From Stenotrophomonas maltophilia (lineage in GTDB: Bacteria > Pseudomonadota > Gammaproteobacteria > Xanthomonadales > Xanthomonadaceae): a stretch of DNA of 64,000 bases. Both the position numbers and the translations under genes were made by a program. Where the stretch lies: assembly GCF_003205835.1 (NCBI RefSeq), contig NZ_CP029773.1, positions 3,628,501-3,692,500 on the forward strand, written 5' to 3'. Below are positions 8,532 through 17,062 of this stretch, in pieces (within the stretch, counting starts at the first letter, position 1; every line of letters starts with the position of its first letter). Under the pieces are notes generated by a model. That model saw only the letters and a program-made list of their open reading frames with translations, searched no databases and had not been told where the DNA came from.

Positions 8532-9763
8532 GCATCCACCACCTGTTTGCGGCGCGCAGCCGCATCGATCACGGCTTCGGCGCGCTGCAGCGCTGCGCCG
8601 AGATCAGCCAGCAGGTCACGCTCGGCCTCGATGCCGACCGACAGGCGCAGCAGGCCCTCGCTGATGCCGGCAGCCGCGCGCGCTTCGGCGGTCATCGCTG
8701 CATGGGTCATGGTGGCCGGGTGCGCGATCAGGCTCTCGACGCCACCCAGCGATTCGGCCAGGGTGAAACAGCGCAGGCCATCGACGAACGCACGCACCGC
8801 CGCATGCGGATCATCGCCGGCGCAGTGCGCCAGTTCGAACGACAGCATCGCGCCGAAGCCATTCTGCTGGCGCGCGGCGATGGCGTGGCCCGGGTGATCG
8901 GCCAGGCCCGGGTAGTACACCGCGCCGACTGCCGGATGCTGGTCCAGCAGGGCAACGATCGAAGCAGTGTTTTCCTGATGCACGCGCAGGCGCGCATCCA
9001 GCGTGCGCAGGCCGCGCAGGGTCAGGAAGGCATCGAACGGCGAACCGGTCAGGCCCAGTGCGTTGCCCCACCACACCAGCTGCTCATGCAGTGCCGGATC
9101 GCGCGCGACCACCGCACCACCCACCACATCACTGTGGCCATTGATGTACTTGGTGGTGGAATGCAGCACCAGGTCCGCACCGAACGACAGCGGCTGCTGC
9201 AGCGCCGGCGACAGGAAGGTGTTGTCGACCACCACGAGCGCACCGGCCTTGTGCGCGGCCTCGATGACGAAGCGCAGGTCGGTGATGCGCAGCAGCGGGT
9301 TGGACGGGGTTTCCACCAGCACCAGCTTCGGCTGCGTGGCCAGCGCCTGCGCCAGCGCGCGCGGATCGGTCAGGTCGGCGGTGACCAGCTCGAAGTGGCC
9401 CTTCTTCGCCAACGCGTTGAACAGGCGCCAGCTGCCGCCGTACGCATCGTGCGGAACCACCAGGGTGTCGCCCGGCTGCAGCAGCGCGTTCAACACCAGG
9501 TTGATCGCGCCCATGCCGGTGGCGGTGATGACGCCGCCGGCGCCACCTTCCAGTTCGGCCAGCGCTTCACCCAGCAGGTCGCGGGTCGGGTTGCCACTGC
9601 GCGTGTAGTCGTATTGGCGCTTGTTGCCGAAACCTTCAAAGCTGAAGTTCGACGACAGCACGATCGGCGGCGTGACCGCGCCATGTGCGGTGTCCCGATC
9701 GATGCCGGCACGGACGGCGGCAGTGGTGCGACTACAGGACGGCTCGTTGGCGTGCAGGCTCAT
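8528..9763 (-). CDS. metB: Cystathionine gamma-synthase / O-succinylhomoserine (thiol)-lyase family
   Basis: A 411-residue PLP enzyme of the Cys/Met-metabolism fold type I family. Visible motifs are the substrate/PLP loop YDYTRSGNPTRDLLGEALAE, the phosphate loop ATGMGAINLVLNALL, DNTFLSPALQQPLSFGADLV, and the Schiff-base lysine in HSTTKYINGHSD. It overlaps metX upstream and hom downstream by 4 nt each. With metX it would take acylated homoserine to cystathionine, or directly to homocysteine; the choice of sulfur donor cannot be read from sequence. Confidence 0.93.
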   Translation of the reverse strand: MSLHANEPSCSRTTAAVRAGIDRDTAHGAVTPPIVLSSNFSFEGFGNKRQYDYTRSGNPTRDLLGEALAELEGGAGGVITATGMGAINLVLNALLQPGDTLVVPHDAYGGSWRLFNALAKKGHFELVTADLTDPRALAQALATQPKLVLVETPSNPLLRITDLRFVIEAAHKAGALVVVDNTFLSPALQQPLSFGADLVLHSTTKYINGHSDVVGGAVVARDPALHEQLVWWGNALGLTGSPFDAFLTLRGLRTLDARLRVHQENTASIVALLDQHPAVGAVYYPGLADHPGHAIAARQQNGFGAMLSFELAHCAGDDPHAAVRAFVDGLRCFTLAESLGGVESLIAHPATMTHAAMTAEARAAAGISEGLLRLSVGIEAERDLLADLGAALQRAEAVIDAAARRKQVVDA

Positions 9764-10791
9764 GCGGACTCTCCAGAGGTGCGGAAGGCGGTGGCGAGGA
9801 TCGCGTCGATGCGATCGGTTTCTTTGAGGAAGGCATCGTGGCCATAGGGCGAGCGCAGCACGCGCAGGCTGCCGCGCGGGCCCAGCCCTTCGACCAGGCC
9901 GACCAGGTCGGCCAGCGGCACCAGGCGGTCGCCCTCCACGGCCACCACCACGGTCGGCGGCAGGATCGCGGTGGGGTCGACGCGGTGCAGGTCGATCGAT
10001 TCAGACAGGCGCAGGTAAGCGGTCACCGGCGTGCGCGCGACGTACTGCGCACCGGCCGCATCGAGATAATCTTCGGCGGCCACGCGCACGCGGCCATTGA
10101 TCACTTCCGGCGCGGCATCGAAGCGCTCGCCGAACTCTTCCGGGGTGCGGTAGCTGAGCATGGCGAACTGCCGGGCCAGGGCCAGGCCGTGGTCTTCGCC
10201 GCACTGCAGCTGGCCCAGCGCGACCGCGCGGCGCTGCAATGCGCGCCAGGCGGCGGCATACGGATGCGGGCGATGCGCGCCACTGGCCAGCACCAGCTGG
10301 CGCACGCGTGCACGGTGGCGGATCGCGAACTGCTGGCCGACCAGCGCCCCGTAGGAGTAGCCCACGAACGCCTTCAGCGTGCGGATGCCGAGATGGTCCA
10401 GCAGCAGCGCCAGTGCATCGGCCTGGTCGGCGGTATCGATCGGCACATCCAGTGCACCGTCGGCGCCGATGAAGTCGAAGGCCAGTACACGCAGCTGCTG
10501 CGGATCCAGCGCGCGCCCGCTGCCGACCAAGTCTTCGGCCCAGCCCTTCTCGCTGAACTGTGCATTGGACGCCACATGGCGATGGGCGGAAATGCCGCCG
10601 GCCAGCACCACCACCGGCGCATTGGCCGGGCCGACCCACTCATAGCGCAGGCGCACCGGGCTGGGGCCGGCGTGACGCATCGACAGCACCGCGGCGAACT
10701 CACCGCGCTCGGCATGCACGCGGTCTTCGACCGGCACGCTGACGGGGACAAAGGGTTCGGGGCGAAGCGCGGTACTGGCGGCGAAGCTCAT
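9760..10791 (-). CDS. metX: Homoserine O-acyltransferase, MetX family
   Basis: A 343-residue alpha/beta-hydrolase-fold acyltransferase. Key features are GGISAHRHV, the nucleophile elbow VGYSYGALVGQQFA (Ser), the acid in VEGDRLVPLADL and the base in SPYGHDAFLKE. Relatives in Xanthomonadaceae are annotated as homoserine O-succinyltransferase despite the MetX fold, so acyl-CoA specificity is left open. The ATG at 10791 was chosen because the longer frame (to 10875) would begin inside the riboswitch aptamer. It is the first gene of metX-metB-hom, with 4-nt overlaps throughout. Confidence 0.9.
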   Translation of the reverse strand: MSFAASTALRPEPFVPVSVPVEDRVHAERGEFAAVLSMRHAGPSPVRLRYEWVGPANAPVVVLAGGISAHRHVASNAQFSEKGWAEDLVGSGRALDPQQLRVLAFDFIGADGALDVPIDTADQADALALLLDHLGIRTLKAFVGYSYGALVGQQFAIRHRARVRQLVLASGAHRPHPYAAAWRALQRRAVALGQLQCGEDHGLALARQFAMLSYRTPEEFGERFDAAPEVINGRVRVAAEDYLDAAGAQYVARTPVTAYLRLSESIDLHRVDPTAILPPTVVVAVEGDRLVPLADLVGLVEGLGPRGSLRVLRSPYGHDAFLKETDRIDAILATAFRTSGESA

Positions 10792-10870
10792 GGCGGGATC
10801 CGGTTGGGGAATCGGCCATCGAGCCTTCGCGGGGCCCGCGTTCGAGATGCACGTGGGGTGCATGGTTCGA

Positions 10871-10985
10871 ACCATCTTTCGGTGGACGCCACGGTCCCCG
10901 CAGGATTTGGCACCTACGCGGACGCTTGCGCGCCTGCGGGCTGCCCCGGCTTCAAAGGGCCTGTCCCTCTGCCGGTCTCGATGGT
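10871..10985 (-). promoter_or_regulatory. SAM-I riboswitch aptamer controlling metX-metB-hom
   Basis: Read on the minus strand, the P1 helix is ACCATC (10980-10985) pairing with GATGGT (10871-10876). Between them are SAM-I hallmarks: AGAGGGACAGGCCCTTTGAA followed by GCCGGGGCAGCC on the 5' side, and AGGTGCCAAATCCTGCGG then GAAAGATGG on the 3' side. Order and spacing fit the class. Just downstream, the 3' P1 strand can instead pair with the next bases (palindrome ATGGTTCGAACCAT), a candidate expression-platform switch. No T-run follows, so the mode of control is uncertain. The aptamer lies 80 nt before the metX ATG and 7 nt after the likely -10. Confidence 0.88.
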
Positions 10986-10991
10986 GGAGCC

Positions 10992-11020
10992 ACGATGCCA
11001 GCCCTTTCCGGCACTGTCAA
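10992..11020 (-). promoter_or_regulatory. Promoter of the riboswitch-metX operon
   Basis: On the minus strand, a perfect TTGACA (11015-11020) is followed after 17 nt by CATCGT (10992-10997), a weak -10. Transcription would start just before the SAM-I aptamer, which supports the assignment. Confidence 0.65.
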
Positions 11021-11136
11021 TCCCTTCATGCGGATAAAGCGATGAATATTTTCAACGCAACTATGCGAAGGCGGTCGCGGCCGTCCTGTTCAGGATCGGC
11101 TACAGTCCCGGCGGTCCCTACCCACTGGAACCACTG

Positions 11137-12030
11137 ATGCTGCGCCTGCCCCTGACCTGCCTGCTGTTGTCCCTGCTGGTGAGCACGACGGCCAGCGCCG
11201 GTGACTGGCGCCAGGGCTGGGGACTGGTGCCCAAGGCCGCCCCGGCCGCTCCGCCCCCCCGTGGCGAGACCGCGCAGAGCGCTGCGCCGATGGCCCAGCT
11301 GCGCCTGCAGCCGCTCGGCGAGCACTGGCAGGCCCGGGTCGACAACGCACTGGCCGGTCCGCTGCAGGTCGAACTGCGCGCCGCGCCCGGACGCCCGGTC
11401 GAAGGCCTGCCGGTGCAGTCGCTGATCCAGGGCGACAGCAGCCTGGTGGTCGGCCACCTGCCCGCCCCGTCCAACGGCCGCACCCTGGACCTGCGCCTGC
11501 AGTCGGTGCCCGGCAATCCGGCCGCACAGGCCGAGGATGTCGCCTACCGCCTGCCGTTCGATACGACCCGCCCACGCGTGGACCAGGCGCCACAGGGCCG
11601 GTTCAGCCACGATGACGAGGAAAACCGCGATGCGGTCGACTTCGCGCTGCCGGAGGGCACCCTGGTGCTGGCCGCGCGCGAGGGCACGGTGATGCAGATC
11701 CAGGATGGCTTCCGTGGCAACGGCCAGGACCGCGAACGCGATGGTGCCCGCGCCAATTTCATCCGCGTGCTGCACAGCGACGGCAGCATGGCCCTGTACG
11801 GCCACCTGCAGGCCGGCGGCATGCGCGTGCGCCGTGGCCAGGCAGTGGGCGCCGGGCAGCCGATCGGCCTGTCCGGCAACAGCGGCTACAGCAGCGCGCC
11901 GCACCTGCACTTCGTGGTGCAGGTCAACCGCGGCATGGGCCTGCGCTCGGTACCGGTGCGCATCTTTGCAGAGCAGGGCCAGCTGCAGTTCGCCCGCGAG
12001 GGCGAGGCCGACGGCGGTACCGGGCGCTGA
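11137..12030 (+). CDS. M23 family metallopeptidase (LytM/lysostaphin type)
   Basis: A 297-residue secreted protein with a signal peptide (LTCLLLSLLVSTTASAGDW), a beta-rich N-terminal region and a C-terminal M23 domain. Zinc-site features are FSHDDEENRDAVDFALPEG (His and Asp), ALYGHLQAGGMRVRRGQAV, and the HLHF motif in SGYSSAPHLHFVVQ. It probably cuts peptidoglycan cross-links, or activates an amidase. It is monocistronic, 260 bp beyond the divergent metX operon. The start is the first ATG of the signal peptide. Confidence 0.92.
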   Translation: MLRLPLTCLLLSLLVSTTASAGDWRQGWGLVPKAAPAAPPPRGETAQSAAPMAQLRLQPLGEHWQARVDNALAGPLQVELRAAPGRPVEGLPVQSLIQGDSSLVVGHLPAPSNGRTLDLRLQSVPGNPAAQAEDVAYRLPFDTTRPRVDQAPQGRFSHDDEENRDAVDFALPEGTLVLAAREGTVMQIQDGFRGNGQDRERDGARANFIRVLHSDGSMALYGHLQAGGMRVRRGQAVGAGQPIGLSGNSGYSSAPHLHFVVQVNRGMGLRSVPVRIFAEQGQLQFAREGEADGGTGR

Positions 12031-12044
12031 CCGGCCCTGGCCGG

Positions 12045-12050
12045 TATAAT
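12045..12050 (+). promoter_or_regulatory. -10 element of prfC
   Basis: A perfect TATAAT 47 nt before the prfC ATG. No clear -35 was found at the right distance. Confidence 0.5.
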
Positions 12051-12096
12051 CGGGCGCTTATCTCTTTGAAAAGCGCCCCGGGCGGGCGCCACTGCC

Positions 12097-13701
12097 ATGT
12101 CCGAAGTCGCCAACGAAGCGTCGCGTCGCCGCACCTTCGCCATCATCTCCCACCCTGACGCCGGCAAGACCACGCTGACCGAAAAGCTGCTGCTGTTCGG
12201 AGGCGCGATCCAGATGGCCGGTTCGGTCAAGGGCCGCAAGGCCGCCCGCCACGCCACCTCCGACTGGATGGCGCTGGAAAAGGAACGCGGCATCTCCGTC
12301 ACCTCTTCGGTGATGCAGTTCCCGTACGAAGGCAAGATCGTCAACCTGCTCGACACCCCCGGCCACGCCGACTTCGGCGAGGACACCTACCGCGTGCTGA
12401 CCGCGGTGGACTCCGCGCTGATGGTGATCGACGTGGCCAAGGGCGTGGAAGAGCGCACCATCAAGCTGATGGAAGTCTGCCGCCTGCGCGACACCCCGAT
12501 CATGACCTTCATCAACAAGCTCGACCGCGAGGGCAAGGACCCGATCGAGCTGCTGGATGAAGTGGAAACCGTGCTGGGCATCCAGTGCGCGCCGGTGACC
12601 TGGCCGATCGGCATGGGCCAGCGCCTGAAGGGCGTGGTCCACCTGCTGACCGGCGAAGTGCACCTGTACGAACCGGGCCGCAACTTCACCCGCCAGGACT
12701 CGACCATCTTCCCGTCCATCGATGCGCCCGGCCTGGCCGAGAAGATCGGTGCGCAGATGCTGGCCGACCTGCGCGACGAGCTGGAGCTGGTGCAGGGCGC
12801 CAGCCACCCGTTCGACCTGCAGGCCTACCGCGCCGGCAAGCAGACCCCGGTGTTCTTCGGCTCGGGCGTGAACAACTTCGGCGTGCAGCCGTTGCTGGAC
12901 TTCTTCGTCGAGCATGCGCCGTCGCCGCAGGCACGCTCCACCACCGGCCGAGAGATCGCCCCGGAAGAGAACAAGCTGACCGGCTTCGTGTTCAAGATCC
13001 AGGCCAACATGGACCCGCAGCACCGTGACCGCGTGGCGTTCATGCGCGTCTGCTCGGGCCGCTTCAGCGCCGGCATGAAGACCTTCCACGTGCGCACCGG
13101 CAAGGAAATGAAGCTGGCCAACGCGCTGACCTTCATGGCCAGCGACCGCGAGATCGCCGCCGAGGCGTGGCCGGGCGATGTGATCGGCATCCACAACCAC
13201 GGCACCATTTCCATCGGCGATACCTTCACCGAAGGCGAAGCGGTCACCTTCACCGGCATCCCCAACTTCGCCCCGGAACTGTTCCGCCGCGCACGCCTGC
13301 GTGATCCGCTCAAGCTCAAGCAGCTGCAGAAGGGCCTGGCCCAGCTCTCCGAGGAAGGTGCGACCCAGTTCTTCCGCCCGCTGACCAGCAACGACCTGAT
13401 CCTGGGTGCGGTCGGCGTGCTGCAGTTCGACGTGGCCGCCTACCGCCTGAAGGACGAGTACGGCGTGGAAGCCACCTTCGAGCCGGTCAGCGTGACCACT
13501 GCGCGTTGGGTCCACTGCAGCAACGAGAAGAAGCTGGAAGAGTTCCGCGAGAAGAATGCGCTGAACCTGGCGCTGGATGCGGCCGGCCACCTGGTCTACC
13601 TGGCACCGACCCGGGTCAACCTGCAGCTGGCCCAGGAACGCTCGCCGGACGTGCGCTTCTCGGCTACCCGCGAAGCGGCGCATACCGTTTCGGTGGGCTG
13701 A
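12097..13701 (+). CDS. prfC: Peptide chain release factor 3
   Basis: A 534-residue translational GTPase that recycles RF1/RF2 from terminated ribosomes. The G1 motif is [17 protein letters not shown], and the switch I region is [21 protein letters not shown]3 is [16 protein letters not shown] and G4 is FINKLDREG. Length matches the family (about 530). The C-terminal RF3 domain includes [18 protein letters not shown]. It is a single gene with its own -10 element. An inverted repeat at 13708 follows its stop. Confidence 0.97.
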   Translation: MSEVANEASRRRTFAIISHPDAGKTTLTEKLLLFGGAIQMAGSVKGRKAARHATSDWMALEKERGISVTSSVMQFPYEGKIVNLLDTPGHADFGEDTYRVLTAVDSALMVIDVAKGVEERTIKLMEVCRLRDTPIMTFINKLDREGKDPIELLDEVETVLGIQCAPVTWPIGMGQRLKGVVHLLTGEVHLYEPGRNFTRQDSTIFPSIDAPGLAEKIGAQMLADLRDELELVQGASHPFDLQAYRAGKQTPVFFGSGVNNFGVQPLLDFFVEHAPSPQARSTTGREIAPEENKLTGFVFKIQANMDPQHRDRVAFMRVCSGRFSAGMKTFHVRTGKEMKLANALTFMASDREIAAEAWPGDVIGIHNHGTISIGDTFTEGEAVTFTGIPNFAPELFRRARLRDPLKLKQLQKGLAQLSEEGATQFFRPLTSNDLILGAVGVLQFDVAAYRLKDEYGVEATFEPVSVTTARWVHCSNEKKLEEFREKNALNLALDAAGHLVYLAPTRVNLQLAQERSPDVRFSATREAAHTVSVG

Positions 13702-13707
13702 TGCCAC

Positions 13708-13747
13708 GGGGTCGGATCCCTTTCCGGCAGGAAAGGGCTCTGACCCC
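13708..13747. repeat. GGGGTC inverted repeat, copy 1
   Basis: A hairpin with 18-nt arms (GGGGTCGGATCCCTTTCC and GGAAAGGGCTCTGACCCC) and a 4-nt loop, 6 nt after the prfC stop. The same hairpin, with the same two imperfect positions, lies in opposite orientation at 36684-36722. It probably acts as a 3'-end hairpin for prfC. Confidence 0.75.
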
Positions 13748-13878
13748 GGCCGTCGCAGGCGGTTCATCCCCGCAACACAGGAATTCACCGACCATACGGT
13801 GACGGGCGTGCACACACCGCCCATCGCGGCGATGATAGGGGGGTGCGGGTCCCCCTCCCCGCGAACGATGCCTACGCC

Positions 13879-14517
13879 ATGTCCACGACTTCCGTTGCTT
13901 CGATCCGCGAAGAAATCGCCAGCGCCCTGACCCACGGCCTCGGTGCCGTGTTTGCCCTCGGCGCCGGTGCGGTGCTGATCACCCTGGCCGCCATCTACAG
14001 CGATGGCTGGCAGCTGGCCGGCGCCATCGTGTTCGGCATCGCGCTGCTGCTGCTGTACACCGCCTCCACCCTCTACCACGCCATCCAGCACCCGGTCGCC
14101 AAGGGACGCCTCAAGGTGTTCGACCACTGCGCGATCTACGTGCTGATCGCCGGCACCTACACCCCATTCACCCTGATCGGCCTGCGCGGCCCGTGGGGCT
14201 GGGGCCTGTTCGCCGCAATCTGGACCCTGGCCCTGGCCGGCGTGGTGTTCAAGCTGTTCTACACCGGCCGCTTCAAGCGCCTCTCGACTGCCATCTACGT
14301 GGCCATGGGCTGGCTGGTAATCGTCGCGATCAAGCCAATGCTGGCCTCGATCGACGGCTGGACGCTGGGCTGGCTGCTGGCCGGTGGCCTGTCGTACACG
14401 CTGGGCACCTACTTCTATCACCGCGAATCGATCCCTTACTCGCACGCGATCTGGCACCTGTTCGTGATCGGCGGCAGCGTCTGCCACTTCGTCGCGGTCA
14501 CCATGCAGGTGCTGTAG
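13879..14517 (+). CDS. Hemolysin III family membrane protein (YqfA/PAQR-like)
   Basis: A 212-residue protein with seven predicted hydrophobic helices. It has the hemolysin III/PAQR pattern: the first conserved block EEIASALTHGLGAVFALGAG, then LLYTASTLYHAI, FDHCAIYVLIAGTYTPF, and the C-terminal HAIWHLFVIGGSVCHFVAV with metal-site histidines. The ATG at 13879 was chosen because the 12 residues upstream are not family-like. Physiological role unknown; the hemolysin name is historical. A GC hairpin follows. Confidence 0.9.
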   Translation: MSTTSVASIREEIASALTHGLGAVFALGAGAVLITLAAIYSDGWQLAGAIVFGIALLLLYTASTLYHAIQHPVAKGRLKVFDHCAIYVLIAGTYTPFTLIGLRGPWGWGLFAAIWTLALAGVVFKLFYTGRFKRLSTAIYVAMGWLVIVAIKPMLASIDGWTLGWLLAGGLSYTLGTYFYHRESIPYSHAIWHLFVIGGSVCHFVAVTMQVL

Positions 14518-14527
14518 ATCCCAGTCC

Positions 14528-14553
14528 GTGCGCGGTGCGTGCACACCGCGCAC
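14528..14553 (+). terminator. Hairpin after the hemolysin III gene
   Basis: GTGCGCGGTG and CACCGCGCAC form a 10-bp stem with a 6-nt loop, 10 nt after the stop. There is no T-run. Confidence 0.5.
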
Positions 14554-14600
14554 ATGGACGCTTCGCGCCCCGTCCACGATGAGGGAGCAACCATGGCCGC

Positions 14601-16574
14601 GTGAATGCCGCCGCCTCCCCCGCCGCGCCGCGCACCTCGCGCTGGCGCCTCCGTCGACCCGGCCCACGTGGCCGACGCTGGCTGACCGCCCTGGTCTTCC
14701 TGCTGGCGGCGATCCTGGTGCTGATCGCCCTGTGGGACTGGAACTGGTTCAAGGGACCGGTCGAGCGTGCCGTGCAGGCGCGTACCGGCCGTGCGCTGCA
14801 CATCGGGAACCTTGATGTCGACCTCGGCCGCACCAGTACGATCCGCGCCGATACGATCACCTTCGCCAATGCCAGCTGGGCGAAACAACCCGATATGGCC
14901 AGCGCCGACCGCGTCGAGATCGATGTGCGGGTCTGGCCCCTGCTGCGCGGCAGCGTACAGCTGCCTGAAGTACGCCTGACCCGGCCGGACGTGCTGCTGG
15001 AAACCGCGCCGCGCAAGGGTGAACCCGGCAACTGGGATTTCCTCGGTGACAGTTCCGGCGGTACAACTCTCCAGCTCAAGCGCCTGCGCATCGACGACGG
15101 CCGCCTGCAGTTCCTCGATGCGCTGGGCCGTACCGACATCCGCGTGGATGTGCGCAGCGGCCAGCCGAAACAGGCCGATGCGGCGCCACCGCTGCTGGTA
15201 CAGGGCAAGGGACACTGGCAGGGCAATCCGTTCACCCTGCGTGGCGGCACGGAATCACCGCTGGAGCTGACCGACAGCGATCACCCGTTCCGCATCCACC
15301 TCGACGGCCGGGCCGGCGCCACCCACGCCATAGCCAGCGGTACGTTGACCAACCCCTTCCAGCTGCGCGTGTTCGACCTGCAGTTCGGGCTCAGCGGGCA
15401 GGACCTGGCCGACCTCTACCCGCTGCTTGGCATTGCCATTCCGCCCTCCCCGCCCTATGCGTTGAATGGCCGCCTCAAGCGCGACCACAACATCTGGCGC
15501 TACGACACTTTCACCGGCAAGGTCGGTGACAGCGACCTCGGCGGCAATCTGCAGTTCGAAGTGGGTGGCGCACGCCCGCAGTTGACCGCTACCCTGGAAT
15601 CCAAGCGCTTGGACTTCGATGATCTGGCCGGTTTCGTCGGCGCCCCACCGAAGACCGGCGGTGGCGAAACCGCGAACGCGGAACAGAAGATCGAGGCCGC
15701 GCGCATCGCCGCGCGCACGCGGGTGCTGCCCGATACGCCCTACAACCTCGGCAAGCTGCGTGCGATGGATGCCGACGTGCACTGGAAGGCCCACCGCATC
15801 AACGCGCCATCGCTGCCGCTGGATGACATGGACGCGCACCTGTTACTGGATGACGGCGTTCTGCGGCTGGACCCGCTGAACTTCGGCGTCGCTGGCGGCG
15901 ATATCCGCAGCACGATCCGCATGGACGCGCGCCAGCCGCAGATCAGTACCGCGCTGAAGGCCAGTGTGCGCGGCGTGCAGCTGGGCCAGTTGTTCCCCGA
16001 CGCCAAACTGGCCGAACAGGCCAAGGGCGGCATCGGCGGCGAAGTGGACCTGAGCGGTCGCGGCAACTCGATCGCCGCAATGCTCGGCAGCAGCAGCGGC
16101 AAGGTCGGCCTGGCGATGGGTCGTGGTCACGTCGGCAACCTGGTGATGGAACTGGCAGGGCTGGATATCACCGAATCACTGAAATTCCTGGTGACCGGCG
16201 ACAAGCAGATTCCCCTGCGTTGCGCCTTCGCCGACTTCGGCGTGCGCGACGGCCTGATGACCAGCCAGGCACTGGCGGTGGACACCACCGACACGATCAT
16301 CATCGGCGAGGGCACGGTCAGCCTGCGCGACGAGACCCTGGACCTGCTGCTGAAGCCACGACCAAAGGACAAGAGCATCCTGGTACTGCGCTCGCCGTTG
16401 CACATCGCCGGCACCTTCAAGGACCCGTCATTCCGCCCGGACTTCAAGGCGCTGGGCATCCGCGGCGCGGTGGCCCTGGCACTGGGCAGCATTGCCCCGC
16501 CGGCGGCTTTGCTGGCGACCATCGAACTGGGGCCGGGCAAGGACGCCGACTGCGGTGGGCAGTATGCGAAGTAG
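14601..16574 (+). CDS. AsmA family protein
   Basis: A 657-residue protein with a basic N-terminus, one transmembrane helix (WLTALVFLLAAILVLIALWDW), and a long periplasmic beta-rich AsmA-like domain. The start FKGPVERAVQARTGRALHIGN and the C-terminal GTVSLRDETLDLLLKPRPKD, followed by LRSPLHIAGTFKDPSFRPDF, are typical of AsmA/YhjG proteins. These are implicated in outer-membrane assembly or lipid transport. The start is taken as GTG at 14601. An ATG at 14593 has a better-placed Shine-Dalgarno (GAGGGAG) but opens a frame that stops after three codons. The TAG stop lies in a GTAG just before the repeat-rich gap. Confidence 0.85.
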   Translation: MNAAASPAAPRTSRWRLRRPGPRGRRWLTALVFLLAAILVLIALWDWNWFKGPVERAVQARTGRALHIGNLDVDLGRTSTIRADTITFANASWAKQPDMASADRVEIDVRVWPLLRGSVQLPEVRLTRPDVLLETAPRKGEPGNWDFLGDSSGGTTLQLKRLRIDDGRLQFLDALGRTDIRVDVRSGQPKQADAAPPLLVQGKGHWQGNPFTLRGGTESPLELTDSDHPFRIHLDGRAGATHAIASGTLTNPFQLRVFDLQFGLSGQDLADLYPLLGIAIPPSPPYALNGRLKRDHNIWRYDTFTGKVGDSDLGGNLQFEVGGARPQLTATLESKRLDFDDLAGFVGAPPKTGGGETANAEQKIEAARIAARTRVLPDTPYNLGKLRAMDADVHWKAHRINAPSLPLDDMDAHLLLDDGVLRLDPLNFGVAGGDIRSTIRMDARQPQISTALKASVRGVQLGQLFPDAKLAEQAKGGIGGEVDLSGRGNSIAAMLGSSSGKVGLAMGRGHVGNLVMELAGLDITESLKFLVTGDKQIPLRCAFADFGVRDGLMTSQALAVDTTDTIIIGEGTVSLRDETLDLLLKPRPKDKSILVLRSPLHIAGTFKDPSFRPDFKALGIRGAVALALGSIAPPAALLATIELGPGKDADCGGQYAK

Positions 16575-16611
16575 GAGCGGATGTTCGCGGCGCCCCGTTT
16601 TTCCGCGCGTA

Positions 16612-16717
16612 GAGCCGGAGCAAGGCGACAGGCAGGACACGCCGTAAATACGTCCTTGTAGGCTCGGTCGGCGCATCCATGCGCCTCACGGTCCTGCCTG
16701 CCGCCTTGCTCCGGCTC
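16612..16717 (+). repeat. Structured inverted repeat with 52-nt core, element 1
   Basis: Outer arms of 27 nt (16612-16638 and 16691-16717) are complementary with one mismatch; they start GAGCCGGAGCAAGGCG and end with its reverse complement. The core (16639-16690) begins ACGCCGTAAATACGTCC and contains the inner hairpin GGCGC-ATCCAT-GCGCC. The core is shared with elements at 16864, 35893 and 36139, while the arms are not. Here the core reads left to right. Confidence 0.85.
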
Positions 16718-16788
16718 CGGACAGTTTCCAGCGCGCGGAACGAGAGCGGAAATTCAAAGTCAAAAGAAGAAAGCAAAGTCAAAAGCTG

Positions 16789-16812
16789 TTGCCAACCAAG
16801 GTTGGCAGCTAC
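16789..16812 (-). repeat. SMAG repeat, single unit
   Basis: Read on the minus strand: GTAGCTGCCAACCTTGGTTG followed by GCAAC. This is a single GTAG hairpin unit between the two large inverted repeats. Confidence 0.65.
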
Positions 16813-16863
16813 CAAAGGCGAGGCACCGCGCATGTGCGCACCGCACTCGCAGGAACGTGTCCA

Positions 16864-16969
16864 GAGGCGGAGGGTGCGGCTGGGCAGGACCGTGAGGCGC
16901 ATGGATGCGCCGATCGAGCCCCCATGGATGGGTTTACGGCGTGTCCTGCCCAGCCGCAGCCTCCGCCTC
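16864..16969 (-). repeat. Structured inverted repeat with 52-nt core, element 2
   Basis: 27-nt arms (16864-16890 and 16943-16969) with one mismatch, unrelated in sequence to those of element 1 except near the core. The 52-nt core (16891-16942) reads in reverse: its complement starts ACGCCGTAAACCCATCC and holds GGCGC-ATCCAT-GCGCC. It faces element 1 across 146 bp. Confidence 0.85.
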
Positions 16970-17022
16970 CCCATGCATCAGGAAGGCGCTGCGCTCAGCT
17001 CCGGCTTTGGCTTTGGGCTTCG

Positions 17023-17052
17023 AAAAGCGGGCCGGCGGGCCGCAGGCCCGCC
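17023..17052 (-). terminator. Terminator of the mtgA-glycosyltransferase-CBS operon
   Basis: On the minus strand, GGCGGGCC and GGCCCGCC form an 8-bp stem with a 3-nt loop (17034-17052). A TTTT lies a few bases beyond. It starts about 10 nt after the CBS gene stop. Confidence 0.65.
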
Positions 17053-17062
17053 AGCGAACAAC

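Larger units (their letters stand above)
16575..17062. other. Gene-free, repeat-dense interval between convergent genes
   Basis: No credible gene. It holds two large structured inverted repeats (16612-16717 and 16864-16969), a single SMAG unit between them, and a terminator for the minus-strand operon at 17023-17052. Open frames here run through the palindromes and have no family-like features. Confidence 0.8.

Noticed and set aside
10791-10875. A longer metX start at 10875
   Set aside because: Those 28 codons overlap the 3' half of the SAM-I aptamer and are not family-like; the start at 10791 fits MetX proteins.
12058-14667. A minus-strand open frame of 869 codons opposite prfC and the hemolysin III gene
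   Set aside because: It runs antisense to two recognised genes and into the promoter of prfC, with no domain.
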